Source: CAZAEL01 sp964484135 (GTDB lineage: Bacteria; Elusimicrobiota; Elusimicrobia; FEN-1173). From it: DNA of 64,000 nucleotides. Positions 53,308-62,369 of this stretch are shown in pieces. Within the stretch, counting starts at the first letter, position 1; each line of letters starts with the position of its first letter. The notes under the pieces are model-generated. The model made no database searches. It was not told where the DNA came from and saw only the letters and a program-made list of their open reading frames with translations. The stretch lies in assembly GCA_964484135.1 (NCBI GenBank), contig CAZAEL010000005.1, positions 15,295 through 79,294 of the forward strand, read 5' to 3'. A program made the position numbers and the translations under genes.

Positions 53308-53315
53308 CCCTTGAT

Positions 53316-53825
53316 ATGCCTTGCACACAAACACCCCATGTGAAAGTCCGCGACGTCCGGCACCGCTGGTTCCTCCTGAACGGGGACGGCGTGGTGCTGG
53401 GCCGCCTGGCCGCCCTGTCCGCGCACCTCTTGCGCGGCAAGGGCAAGCCCACCTATTCCCCGCACATGGACCAGGGCGACTGCGTGGTGGTGATCAACGC
53501 GGCCAAGGTCCGGCTCACCGGCAACAAGCTGGTGCAGAAGATCGATTTCCGCGCGTCGCGCTATCCCGGCGGGCAGGTGTACACCCACTACGGCAAGCTC
53601 ATGCAGGAGAAGCCGGAGCGCGCCGTGGAGCTGGCCGTGTACGGCATGCTCCCCAAGAACCGCCACCGGGACGTGTACATGCGGCGCCTGAAGGTTTTCC
53701 GCGGCGACGAGGGGGCCAAGACCTACGCCGGCGCCCTGGCCGTGGACATGAAGAACCCCAAGATCAAATCCGGCGGCCCGTTCGTGGCCGCGCCCGCGCC
53801 GGCCGAAGCCGCCGCGGCCTCCTGA
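53316..53825 (+). CDS. rplM: Ribosomal protein uL13
   Basis: 169 aa. ATG 53316 gives an N-terminus of the family's usual length before RWFLLNGDGVVLGRLA; no ribosome site precedes it. The motifs LRGKGKPTYSPHMDQGDCVVVINA, LTGNKLVQK, GGQVYTHYGKLM and VYGMLPKNRHRD identify L13. An Ala-rich C-terminal tail (about 20 residues) extends beyond the E. coli length. rpsI follows after 4 bases. Confidence 0.96.
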   Translation: MPCTQTPHVKVRDVRHRWFLLNGDGVVLGRLAALSAHLLRGKGKPTYSPHMDQGDCVVVINAAKVRLTGNKLVQKIDFRASRYPGGQVYTHYGKLMQEKPERAVELAVYGMLPKNRHRDVYMRRLKVFRGDEGAKTYAGALAVDMKNPKIKSGGPFVAAPAPAEAAAAS

Positions 53826-53829
53826 CGCC

Positions 53830-54252
53830 ATGACCACCGAGACCCCCGCCATCACCCCGCAGAACCCCCTTTGGACCGTGGGCCGCCGCAAGACCGCGGT
53901 GGCGCGCGTGCGCCTGGTGCCGGGCGAGGGCCGGCTCATGATCAACTCCAAGTCCTTCGACGAATTTTTCGGCGGCCACGACCGGCAGAAGGCCGCCGTC
54001 CTCTCCCCTTTGAAGCTCCTGGCCAAGCCCCTCAACAACTACGACATCTTCGTCAGCACCACGGGCGGCGGGGTCAACGGACAGGCGGACGCCATCCGCC
54101 TGGGTCTGGCCCGGGCCCTGGTCACCATGGATCCCAAGCTCCGCTCCGCCCTCCGCGCCAAGGGGTTCCTCACCCGCGACCCCCGCATGGTGGAGCGCAA
54201 AAAGTCCGGCCAGCCCAAGGCCCGCAAACGCTTCCAGCACTCCAAACGATAA
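53830..54252 (+). CDS. rpsI: Ribosomal protein uS9
   Basis: 140 aa. GRRKTAVARVRLVPGEG, the middle NNYDIFVSTTGGGVNGQADAIRLG and the C-terminus KKSGQPKARKRFQHSKR are S9 hallmarks; the basic tail reaches the ribosomal P-site tRNA. It follows rplM in the universal order and is closed by a terminator. Confidence 0.97.
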   Translation: MTTETPAITPQNPLWTVGRRKTAVARVRLVPGEGRLMINSKSFDEFFGGHDRQKAAVLSPLKLLAKPLNNYDIFVSTTGGGVNGQADAIRLGLARALVTMDPKLRSALRAKGFLTRDPRMVERKKSGQPKARKRFQHSKR

Positions 54253-54284
54253 ACCGGTTCCCCATTTCCGGCCATCGCTCAACG

Positions 54285-54314
54285 GCCATCTTCCCCAAGG
54301 AAGGTGGCTTTTTT
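54285..54314 (+). terminator. Rho-independent terminator after rpsI
   Basis: GCCATCTTCC (54285-54294), loop CCAA, GGAAGGTGGC (54299-54308, one G:U), then six T. Confidence 0.85.
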
Positions 54315-54333
54315 ATTGGCCGCCCCTGACCCC

Positions 54334-55527
54334 ATGTCCTCCGCCCTGCGGTTGCTCGAAAAAGCCGAAACCCTCCTGAAAAGAGGCCGTCCCCGCGCGG
54401 CCCTGCCGCTCCTGCGGGCCGCCCGCCGCGCCGGGACGGACCGTTTCCTCCGGGCCGAGGCCGCCTGGCAAGAGGCCGAAACCCTCAGGTCCCTGGGCCG
54501 GTTCCGCCGGGCCCTGGCCGCGTACTGGCTTTCCCACCGGCTCTACCGGTTGAGCGGGGTCTCTTCCGAGAGGCTGCGCACCCTGCTGGGCGCCAGCGCC
54601 TGTTTGCGGGTCATGGGCCGGTTCCGCGAGGCCCGCGCCATGTGGGCCTCCGCCTCCCGGCAGGCCTTTTTCAAGGCCCCGGAGCCTTCGCCGGAGGAGG
54701 TGTCCCTGGAGATCGCCCTGGTGGAGCGGGGGCTGGGGCTCTTCCGCCCGGCCGGACAAAGGCTCAAGCGGGTGCTGGGGGGCCGCAACGAACGGGTTTC
54801 GCCGGAAATCCTCCGGCACGCCTGGTGGGCCCTGGCCGGGGTGGAGCGTTTTTCCGGCCGTTTCGTCCCGGCCCTGAAGGCCTTCCGCCGCGCGGAAACC
54901 CTGGCCCGCCGCCTGAAGGACGACCCTTCCCGGGCCTACGCGCTGTGCGGCCAGGCCGCGTGCCTGAGGATTTTGGGGCAAGGGCGGCTTTCCTTCCTCA
55001 AATACCGCGAGGCCCACGGGATTTTCAGGCGCGCGGGGGACCTTTTCGGCCAAGCGTACGGCCTTTGCGGCATGGGCAACGCCCTGCGGGTCTGGGGGGA
55101 CGCCCGCGGGACACTTCCTCTTTATAGGCGGTCCGCCGCCTTGTATGAAAAGGTGGGCGACCTGGGCAGCATGGCCTTCGCGTTCTGGGGGCTGGGGGGG
55201 AGCCTGCGGCGGCTGGGCGATTTCCGGCGGGCCTGGGTTTTTTACCGCAAGGCCCTGGCGCTTTTCCGGCGCGTGGACGATCCGCGGGGGGTCGTGATGA
55301 CGCTGCTGGGGTTGGCCCGCGTGGATCGGGAGGCGGGCCGCCGCGCCGCGGCCGCGGCGTCCCTCGGCCGCGCCTTTCAAGCGGCCCGAAAGGCGGACCT
55401 GCCCTACGAAAGGGCCCTCTGCCGGTGGGAGGCGTCCCGGCTCTCCGGCGGGCCCGCGCCCGCCGGCCTCTTCGCCGCCTTCGGCGTGACGGACCGCGCG
55501 GCGCGGGGGTGGAGGGACCTGCCTTAG
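54334..55527 (+). CDS. TPR-repeat protein
   Basis: 397 aa from ATG 54334; an in-frame GTG at 54304 lies inside the terminator stem and is rejected. Helical throughout, with repeats spaced about 35-40 residues (ALPLLRAARRAGTD, ALAAYWLSHRLYRLSG, FGQAYGLCGMGNALRVWGD, AFAFWGLGGSLRRLGDFRRAW). Likely a protein-protein interaction scaffold. No signal peptide. A palindromic repeat begins at its stop codon. Confidence 0.8.
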   Translation: MSSALRLLEKAETLLKRGRPRAALPLLRAARRAGTDRFLRAEAAWQEAETLRSLGRFRRALAAYWLSHRLYRLSGVSSERLRTLLGASACLRVMGRFREARAMWASASRQAFFKAPEPSPEEVSLEIALVERGLGLFRPAGQRLKRVLGGRNERVSPEILRHAWWALAGVERFSGRFVPALKAFRRAETLARRLKDDPSRAYALCGQAACLRILGQGRLSFLKYREAHGIFRRAGDLFGQAYGLCGMGNALRVWGDARGTLPLYRRSAALYEKVGDLGSMAFAFWGLGGSLRRLGDFRRAWVFYRKALALFRRVDDPRGVVMTLLGLARVDREAGRRAAAAASLGRAFQAARKADLPYERALCRWEASRLSGGPAPAGLFAAFGVTDRAARGWRDLP

Positions 55528-55690
55528 CAAAACCCGCTTTCGCGGCGAAACTTTGGATTTTGAAGCCGAGCCGAAGGCAAATTTTTGCAGGCATACTCGG
55601 CGAGTCCGTGGCGCAAATTTGCCGAAGTCGCAGGCCCAAAGCCGAAGTCGCAGGCCCGGAATGGGGTTTTGGGACAGGCTCTTAGGATTT
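55524..55690. repeat. Palindromic dispersed repeat, copy B
   Basis: It is the reverse-orientation relative of the element at 44941. Shared features (reading the opposite strand) are a start near GAGCC...AAAACCC, GGGCCTGCGACTTCGGC, a central GAGTATGC and the block TTCGGCTCGGCTTCAAAATCC. It contains an internal direct repeat GCCGAAGTCGCAGGCCC at 55621-55637 and 55641-55657 (period 20) and a central hairpin ACTCG/CGAGT. It overlaps the stop codon of the TPR gene. Confidence 0.6.
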
Positions 55691-55797
55691 TCTTTCCGTC
55701 CCGCCTGTGGTAAAATAGGGGCCTCAAGGGGAAACCATCCGCCCGCCCGGCGTGCGCGGGGCGGGATGCCCGCCCTTGAGCCTCAACCCCAACGACC
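55691..55797 (+). other. Promoter region of lipoprotein gene
   Basis: A -10-like TAAAAT at 55711-55716 with no convincing -35. No ribosome site close to the ATG at 55798 beyond weak purines. Confidence 0.3.
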
Positions 55798-56676
55798 ATG
55801 ATCAAAACGCGAGACATCGCCCGCTTCGGGGCTCTGATTTTCGTCGTCCTGTGCACCGTCTCCTGTCCCAAGAAGGAGGAAAACAACACGTCCTCCGGCG
55901 GCGGGACCACGGTCCAGACCCAGAGCGCGGGCCTGACCGTGGAAAAAACCGGCGCGGGCGGCGGCACGGTGGCCAGCTCTCCGGCCGGCATCGACTGCGG
56001 CTCCGACTGCACGGAGCCCTTCGTCCAAAATTCCACCATAACGCTCACGGCCACGCCGGACAGCACCTCCAGCTTTACGGGCTGGGACGGAGGGGGCTGT
56101 TCCGGCACGGGCGACTGCGCCGTGGTGCTGGATTCCACCAAGACCGTCAAGGCCGGCTTCGCCAAAGTGAACAAAACCCTGACCGTGGCCAAGGACGGCG
56201 CCGGCACAGGCACGGTGACCAGCGACCCGGCGGGTATTTCCTGCGGCACGGACTGCGCCGAAGCCTACACCGTGAACACCGGCGTCGCCCTCACGGCCAC
56301 GGCGGATTCCAACTCCCTTTTCGCGGGCTGGAGCGGGGGCGGCTGCTCCGGCACGGGCAACTGCTCCGTGACCCTCTCCTCCGACACCACGGTCACGGCC
56401 ACGTTCAACCTCAACACCTACACGCTCACCGTCAACAAGGTGATCCTCTCGGGCGGCGCCAACTGCGGCGTCACCTCCGCGCCCGCCGGCATCGACTGCG
56501 GCTCCGACTGCGCCGAACCCTACGCCTCGGGAACGTCCGTGACCCTGACGCGGCAAAACCTCTGCGACAGCTTTTTCGGCGGCTGGTCCGGTTGCGATTC
56601 CACGTCCGGGATGGACTGCACCGTCATCATGAACAGCACCAAAACGGTCACCTTGACGGAGGGCTCCCCCAGTTGA
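55798..56676 (+). CDS. Lipoprotein with three InlB B-repeat-like domains
   Basis: 292 aa. The N-terminal hydrophobic segment ends TVSC, a lipobox-like site, then a Lys/Glu/Ser/Gly linker. Three homologous units of about 70-80 residues follow, each with CGSDC or CGTDC and a closing FTGWDGGGC/WSGGGC segment, ending in a FxxG-W motif (divergent InlB B-repeat type). Such repeats occur in surface proteins and adhesins. No enzymatic motif. Cysteine pairs suggest disulfide-stabilised units. Confidence 0.82.
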   Translation: MIKTRDIARFGALIFVVLCTVSCPKKEENNTSSGGGTTVQTQSAGLTVEKTGAGGGTVASSPAGIDCGSDCTEPFVQNSTITLTATPDSTSSFTGWDGGGCSGTGDCAVVLDSTKTVKAGFAKVNKTLTVAKDGAGTGTVTSDPAGISCGTDCAEAYTVNTGVALTATADSNSLFAGWSGGGCSGTGNCSVTLSSDTTVTATFNLNTYTLTVNKVILSGGANCGVTSAPAGIDCGSDCAEPYASGTSVTLTRQNLCDSFFGGWSGCDSTSGMDCTVIMNSTKTVTLTEGSPS

Positions 56677-56706
56677 CGCTCCCCGGGATGGGGCAAAATT
56701 TTTTTC

Positions 56707-56736
56707 TTGACAACATTAGAAAATATGATGTAAGAT
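56707..56736 (+). promoter_or_regulatory. Promoter of the LysR gene
   Basis: TTGACA (56707-56712), 18-base spacer, TAAGAT (56731-56736), giving a start near 56743. The following 80 bases are the leader. Confidence 0.6.
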
Positions 56737-56745
56737 AAAAACAGT

Positions 56746-56760
56746 ATCGGAAATACCGAT
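56746..56760 (+). promoter_or_regulatory. LysR-type operator candidate
   Basis: A perfect inverted repeat ATCGG (56746-56750) and CCGAT (56756-56760) with a 5-base centre; it contains T-N11-A (56747-56759), the LysR-family consensus. It sits just downstream of the promoter, so the LysR product may repress itself there. Confidence 0.5.
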
Positions 56761-56822
56761 CTTGTCCGGCGGGGGGCCGGATGGGGCCCGGCGCGGTTCT
56801 CCTCCCCCTGGACGGTCCTTTC

Positions 56823-57752
56823 ATGCAAATCGAATCTTTGAAAATTTTCTGCGACGTGGTGCGCCTGCGCAGCTTCTCCCGCTCCGCGGAGGAGAACGGC
56901 GTCACCCAGTCCACGGCCAGCCAGACGGTCCAGTCCCTGGAGGAACGTCTGGGCGTGCCCCTCATCGACCGTTCCCGGCGGCCCTGGGCCCTGACGGACG
57001 AGGGCAAGATCTTTTTCGACGGCTGCCGGGACCTGCTGGACCGGTACACGGAGCTGGAAAACCGGGTGCGCGGCGCGCAGGAGCCCATGAACGGCACGGT
57101 GCGCGTGGGCTCCATCTACTCCGCGGGCCTGCGGCACATGAACTATTTCGCCCAGAAGTTCTCCGAGCTGCATCCCCGGTCCGCGGTGCACCTGGAGTAC
57201 CTGCACCCGGAGCGGGTGTACGAGGCCGTGGCCCGGGAGGAGCTCGACCTGGGCATCGTGTCCTTCCCCCAGGCGCGGCGGGACATCACGGCCCTGCCCT
57301 GGAAGCAGGAGCCCATGGTCCTGGCCTGCGATTCCGCGCACAGGCTGGCGCGCCAAAAAGAGGTGTCGCCGGCCCAGCTGTCCGGGGAAAAGTTCGTGGC
57401 CTTCGACCGGGGCCTGGGCATCCGGTCCGAGATCGACAAATTTTTGAGGAAGCACGGGGTGGACGTGGAGATCACCCTGGAGTTCGACAACATCGAGGCC
57501 ATCAAGCGGGCGGTGGAGATCGGCTCGGGCGTGGCGCTCCTGCCGCGGCCCACGCTGGACCGGGAGGTGTCGGAAAAGACCCTGGCCGCGGTGCCGCTCT
57601 CGGTCAGGGGGTTCGTCCGGCCCCTGGCCATCATCCACCGGCGCGGCAAGAAGTTCGGGACGAGCGTGCGGCGGTTCATCGAGCTTTTGCAGGACGAAAA
57701 GGACACGGAGGTGCCGGAGGTGCCGCCCTCCCTGCCCGCGGCGTCCCGCTGA
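56823..57752 (+). CDS. LysR-family transcriptional regulator
   Basis: 309 aa from ATG 56823; an ATG at 56781 would add 14 residues not typical of the family. The N-terminal winged helix reads MQIESLKIFCDVVRLRSFSR and VTQSTASQTVQSLEERLG; the effector domain begins near residue 90 (GTVRVGSIYSAGLRHM). It resembles CysB/CbbR-like LTTRs. It lies 22 bases before gltB on the same strand, so glutamate synthase control in the manner of GltC is a likely role (inference). Confidence 0.88.
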   Translation: MQIESLKIFCDVVRLRSFSRSAEENGVTQSTASQTVQSLEERLGVPLIDRSRRPWALTDEGKIFFDGCRDLLDRYTELENRVRGAQEPMNGTVRVGSIYSAGLRHMNYFAQKFSELHPRSAVHLEYLHPERVYEAVAREELDLGIVSFPQARRDITALPWKQEPMVLACDSAHRLARQKEVSPAQLSGEKFVAFDRGLGIRSEIDKFLRKHGVDVEITLEFDNIEAIKRAVEIGSGVALLPRPTLDREVSEKTLAAVPLSVRGFVRPLAIIHRRGKKFGTSVRRFIELLQDEKDTEVPEVPPSLPAASR

Positions 57753-57774
57753 CAAAAGGACAAGGACCCTTTTT

Positions 57775-60700
57775 ATGACCCCCCAAAAGCAAGGCCTTTA
57801 CGACCCCCGGCACGAGCACGACGCCTGCGGCATCGGCTTCGTGGTCAACGTCAAGGGGCAGAAATCCCACCAGATCATCCGGCAGGCCCTGACCGTCCTG
57901 AACAACCTGAGCCACCGGGGCGCCTGCGGCTGCGAGCCCAACACCGGCGACGGCGCGGGCATCCTGTTCCAGACCCCGCACGCGTTTTTCAAGAAAGTCT
58001 CGGCCAAGGCGGGCATCCCCCTGCCCGAGGCCGGCGCGTACGGCGTGGCCATGACCTTCCTGCCCCGGGACCCGGCGGCCCGGGCGGACTGCGAAAAGCG
58101 GTTCGAAAAGATCGTGGAGGAGGAGGGCCAGGCCTTTTTGGGCTGGCGCGACGTGCCCACGGACGACTCGTCCCTCGGCCACACGGCCAAGGCGGCCGAG
58201 CCGGTGGTCCGGCAGGCCTTCATCGGCAAGAAGTCCGGCCTGGGGAAGGACGACCTGGCCTTCGAGCGCAAGCTCTACGTCATCCGCAAACGGGCCGAGC
58301 ACTCCATCAAGGTCTTGGACGCGGCCGGGTCCAACACCTTCTATATCCCCAGCCTGTCCGGCCGCACCATCGTGTACAAGGGCATGCTCATCGCCAACCA
58401 GATGGACCCCTATTACGCCGACTTGGCGGACCCGGACATGGCGTCCGCGCTGGCCCTGGTGCACTCGCGCTTTTCCACCAACACCTTCCCCAACTGGAAC
58501 CGGGCCCACCCGTACCGCTACATCATCCACAACGGGGAGATCAACACCCTGCGCGGCAACATCAACTGGATGCACGCGCGGCAGGCCCTTCTCAAGTCCG
58601 ACCTCTTCGGCAAGGACCTGCAAAAGCTCCTGCCCATCGTCGACACCGACGGGTCGGACTCCGCCATGTTCGACAACTGCCTGGAATTCCTGGTGCTCTC
58701 CGGCCGCTCCCTGCCCCACGCCATGATGATGATGATCCCCGAGCCCTGGGAGAACCACGAGACCATGGACGACGCCAAGCGGGCCTTCTACGAATACCAC
58801 TCCTGCCTCATGGAGCCCTGGGACGGCCCCGCCTCCGTGGCCTTCACGGACGGGGTGCGCGTGGGCGCCACCCTGGACCGGAACGGCCTCCGGCCGTCGC
58901 GCTACTACGTCACCAAGGACGACCTGGTGGTGCTGGCCTCCGAGGTGGGGGTGCTGGACATCCCACCCGAGAAGGTGCTGTACAAGGGCCGCCTCCAGCC
59001 CGGCCGCATGCTTTTGATCGACACCGCCCAGGGCCGCATCGTGGCGGACGAGGAGATCAAGAAGAAAATCGTCTCCGAGCACCCGTACCGGAAATGGCTG
59101 GACGAGGACCGCGTGCCCATCGAAAAACTGCCCAAGGCGCCCGCGGTCCGGCCCGACAAGGACCCGGACAACGTGCTCCGGAAACAACAGGCCTTCGGGT
59201 ACACGTACGAGGACCTGCGGGTCCTCATGGAGCCCATGGCCAAAAACGGCGTGGAGGCCATCGGGTCCATGGGCACGGACACGCCCCTGGCCGTGCTTTC
59301 CGACAAGCCCCATCTCCTGTACAACTATTTCAAACAGCTCTTCGCCCAGGTCACCAACCCGCCCATCGACGCCATCCGCGAGGAGATCGTCACTTCGGGC
59401 GAGACCACCCTGGGCTCGGAAGGCAATTTGCTGGAGCCCACCCCCGAGTCCTGCCGCATGATCGAGCTGCACTCCCCCATCCTCACCAACGAGGAGCTGG
59501 AGAAACTGCGGCGCATCAAGCGCAAGGGGTTCAAGGCCGTCACCCTGCCCATCCTGTTCGACCCCAAGTCCGGCGGGGCCGGGCTGGAGAAGGCCCTGGA
59601 GGGCCTCTTCGCGGCCGCGGACAAGGCCGTCAAGGGCGGGGCCAACATCCTGATCCTGTCCGACAAGGGCGTGGACATGACCCGCGCGCCCATCCCCGCG
59701 CTCCTGGCGGTGTCGGGCCTGCACCACCACCTCATCCGCAACGGCACGCGCACCCGCCTGGGCCTGGCCCTGGAATCGGGCGAACCCCGCGAGGTGCACC
59801 ACTTCGCCCTGCTGATCGGGTACGGCTGCGCCGCCATCAACCCGTACCTGGCCTTCGAGACCCTCAACGACATGATCCGCCGGAACATGCTGCCGGACGT
59901 CTCCTACGAGGACGCGGTCAAGAAGTACTGCAAGGCCGCGTTCAAGGGCGTGGTCAAGGCCATCTCCAAGATGGGCCTGTCCACCATCCAGGCGTACCGC
60001 GGCGCCCAGATCTTCGAATGCCTCGGCCTCAAGCAGGAGGTCGTGGACAAATACTTCACCTGGACCCCCAGCCGCATCGGCGGCGTGGGCCTGGACGTCG
60101 TGGCCGAGGAGGCCCGCCTGCGGCACGCCCGCGCCTTCCCGGACCGGTCCGTCAACGGACACGCCCTGGAGGAGGGCGGCCAGTACCAATGGCGCAAGGA
60201 CGGGGAGTTCCACCTCTTCAACCCGGAGACGGTCCACAAGCTGCAGCACGCGGTCCGCACCGGCAACCACGAGGTTTTCAAGCAGTACGCCAAGGCCGTC
60301 AACGACCAGTCCAAGAATTACTGCACCCTGCGGGGCCTCCTCGAATTCAAAAAGGACCGCCCGCCCGTCCCCATCGAAGAAGTGGAATCCGTGGAGGAGA
60401 TCTGCAGGCGCTTCAAGTCGGGCGCCATGTCCTACGGCTCCATCTCCCAGGAGGCCCACGAGGCCCTGGCCATCGCCATGAACCGCATCGGCGGCAAGTC
60501 CAACACGGGCGAGGGCGGCGAGGACCCGGCGCGGTACGTGCCGCTCCCCAACGGCGACTCCAAGAACAGCGCCATCAAGCAGGTGGCGTCGGGCCGTTTC
60601 GGCGTCACCAGCCTCTATTTGGTCAACGCCAGGGAGCTCCAGATCAAGATGGCCCAGGGCGCCAAGCCCGGCGAGGGCGGCCAGCTCCCCGGCGGCAAGG

Positions 60701-62367
60701 TGTACCCCTGGATCGCCAAGGTGCGCCACTCCACCCCGGGCGTGGGCCTGATTTCGCCGCCCCCGCACCACGACATCTATTCCATCGAAGATTTGGCCGA
60801 GCTCATCCACGACCTCAAGAACGCCAACTCCCAGGCCCGCATCTCGGTGAAACTCGTGGCCGAGGTGGGCGTGGGCACGGTGGCGGCGGGCGTGGCCAAG
60901 GCCCACGCGGACGTGGTGCTCATTTCCGGCTTCGACGGCGGCACGGGCGCGTCCCCGCAGAGCAGCATCAAGCACGCGGGCGTGCCCTGGGAGCTCGGCC
61001 TGGCCGAAACGCACCAGACCCTGGTCTTGAACAACCTCCGCAGCCGCATCGTGGTGGAGACCGACGGCCAGCTGAAGACCGGCCGGGACGTGGTCATCGC
61101 CGCGCTCCTGGGCGCGGAGGAATACGGCTTCGCCACCGCGCCGCTGGTGGCCCTGGGCTGCGTCATGATGCGGGTGTGCCACCTGAACACCTGCCCCGTG
61201 GGCGTGGCCACGCAGGACCCCAAGCTCCGCAAAAAGTTCACGGGCGACCCGGCCCACGTGGTCAACTTCATGCGCATGGTGGCGCAGGAGGCCCGGGAGA
61301 TCATGGCCCAGCTCGGCTTCCGCACCGTCAACGAGATGATCGGCCGCACCGACGCGCTGGAGGTCAAGGCCGCGGTGGACCACTGGAAGGCCAAGGGCCT
61401 GGACTATTCCGCCATCCTGTACCAGCCGCCCGCCCCGCCCGACGTGGGGCGGTACTGCCAAATGGCGCAGGACCACGGCCTGGACAAATCTTTCGACCGG
61501 CAGACCCTGCTGGACCTGTGCCGTCCCGCCATCGAGAAGGGCGAAAAGGTGCGGGCCGTCCTGCCCATCAAGAACTACCACCGGGTGGTGGGCACCATCA
61601 CGGGCTCGGAGCTCACCCGCAAGCACGGGGCCAAGGGCCTGCCGGACGACACGATCCAGATCACCTTCCAGGGGTCGGCCGGACAGAGCTTCGCGGCCTT
61701 CGTGCCCCGCGGCATGACCTTCCTCCTGGAGGGGGACGCCAACGACTATTTCGGCAAGGGCCTGTCCGGCGGCAAGCTCATCGTGTACCCGCCCAAGAAC
61801 GCCACCTTCGTGCCGGAGGAGAACATCGTCATCGGCAACGTGGCCTTCTACGGCGCCACCTCGGGCGAGGCGTACGTCCGGGGCGTGGCGGGCGAGCGGT
61901 TCTGCGTCCGCAACTCGGGCGTGCACGCGGTGGTGGAGGCCGTGGGCGACCACGGCTGCGAGTACATGACCGGCGGCCGGGTCGTGGTGCTGGGGCCCGT
62001 GGGCCGCAACTTCGGGGCCGGCATGTCCGGCGGCGTGGCGTACGTGCTGGATGAGAAGGGCGACTTCGTCAAACTCCACCTCAACCGGGCCATGGTGGAG
62101 CCGGAAAAGCTGGAGCCCGAGGACCTGGACGAGGTCCTGGGCATGATCCAGAAGCACGCCCAGTACACGGGCAGCGAGCGGGCCAAGACCATCCTGGCCT
62201 CCTGGAAAAAATATGCCGCCAAGTTCGTGAAGGTCATGCCCAAGGACTACAAGCGCATGATCACCAGCATCAAGCAGGTCCACGCCGCGGGCCTCACCGG
62301 GGAGGAGGCCATCATGGCCGCCTTCGAGGAAAACGCGCGCGACACGGCGCGGGTGGGAGGGAATTGA
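57775..62367 (+). CDS. gltB: Glutamate synthase large subunit
   Basis: 1530 aa. The precursor has a 17-residue leader before catalytic Cys18 (HDACGIGF). Domains in order: class II glutaminase (18-about 420), central domain, FMN-binding domain (about 850-1200) with the iron-sulfur cysteines in GCVMMRVCHLNTCPVG (about residue 1129), then the GltB C-terminal beta-helix (repeat GFGGDANDYFGKGLSGG-like). It makes two glutamates from glutamine and 2-oxoglutarate with NADPH from GltD. Normal length for the bacterial alpha subunit. gltD follows with 2 bases between. Confidence 0.97.
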   Translation: MTPQKQGLYDPRHEHDACGIGFVVNVKGQKSHQIIRQALTVLNNLSHRGACGCEPNTGDGAGILFQTPHAFFKKVSAKAGIPLPEAGAYGVAMTFLPRDPAARADCEKRFEKIVEEEGQAFLGWRDVPTDDSSLGHTAKAAEPVVRQAFIGKKSGLGKDDLAFERKLYVIRKRAEHSIKVLDAAGSNTFYIPSLSGRTIVYKGMLIANQMDPYYADLADPDMASALALVHSRFSTNTFPNWNRAHPYRYIIHNGEINTLRGNINWMHARQALLKSDLFGKDLQKLLPIVDTDGSDSAMFDNCLEFLVLSGRSLPHAMMMMIPEPWENHETMDDAKRAFYEYHSCLMEPWDGPASVAFTDGVRVGATLDRNGLRPSRYYVTKDDLVVLASEVGVLDIPPEKVLYKGRLQPGRMLLIDTAQGRIVADEEIKKKIVSEHPYRKWLDEDRVPIEKLPKAPAVRPDKDPDNVLRKQQAFGYTYEDLRVLMEPMAKNGVEAIGSMGTDTPLAVLSDKPHLLYNYFKQLFAQVTNPPIDAIREEIVTSGETTLGSEGNLLEPTPESCRMIELHSPILTNEELEKLRRIKRKGFKAVTLPILFDPKSGGAGLEKALEGLFAAADKAVKGGANILILSDKGVDMTRAPIPALLAVSGLHHHLIRNGTRTRLGLALESGEPREVHHFALLIGYGCAAINPYLAFETLNDMIRRNMLPDVSYEDAVKKYCKAAFKGVVKAISKMGLSTIQAYRGAQIFECLGLKQEVVDKYFTWTPSRIGGVGLDVVAEEARLRHARAFPDRSVNGHALEEGGQYQWRKDGEFHLFNPETVHKLQHAVRTGNHEVFKQYAKAVNDQSKNYCTLRGLLEFKKDRPPVPIEEVESVEEICRRFKSGAMSYGSISQEAHEALAIAMNRIGGKSNTGEGGEDPARYVPLPNGDSKNSAIKQVASGRFGVTSLYLVNARELQIKMAQGAKPGEGGQLPGGKVYPWIAKVRHSTPGVGLISPPPHHDIYSIEDLAELIHDLKNANSQARISVKLVAEVGVGTVAAGVAKAHADVVLISGFDGGTGASPQSSIKHAGVPWELGLAETHQTLVLNNLRSRIVVETDGQLKTGRDVVIAALLGAEEYGFATAPLVALGCVMMRVCHLNTCPVGVATQDPKLRKKFTGDPAHVVNFMRMVAQEAREIMAQLGFRTVNEMIGRTDALEVKAAVDHWKAKGLDYSAILYQPPAPPDVGRYCQMAQDHGLDKSFDRQTLLDLCRPAIEKGEKVRAVLPIKNYHRVVGTITGSELTRKHGAKGLPDDTIQITFQGSAGQSFAAFVPRGMTFLLEGDANDYFGKGLSGGKLIVYPPKNATFVPEENIVIGNVAFYGATSGEAYVRGVAGERFCVRNSGVHAVVEAVGDHGCEYMTGGRVVVLGPVGRNFGAGMSGGVAYVLDEKGDFVKLHLNRAMVEPEKLEPEDLDEVLGMIQKHAQYTGSERAKTILASWKKYAAKFVKVMPKDYKRMITSIKQVHAAGLTGEEAIMAAFEENARDTARVGGN

Positions 62368-62369
62368 TC

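Noticed and set aside
54304..54333. GTG start of the TPR gene inside the rpsI terminator
   Set aside because: Would place the ribosome site in a stable stem; ATG 54334 is more reasonable.
57676..62283. 1535-codon open frame antisense to gltB
   Set aside because: It is the mirror of a high-GC gene; no ribosome site, no recognisable domain, and composition (Val/His/Gly-rich) is typical of antisense shadows.
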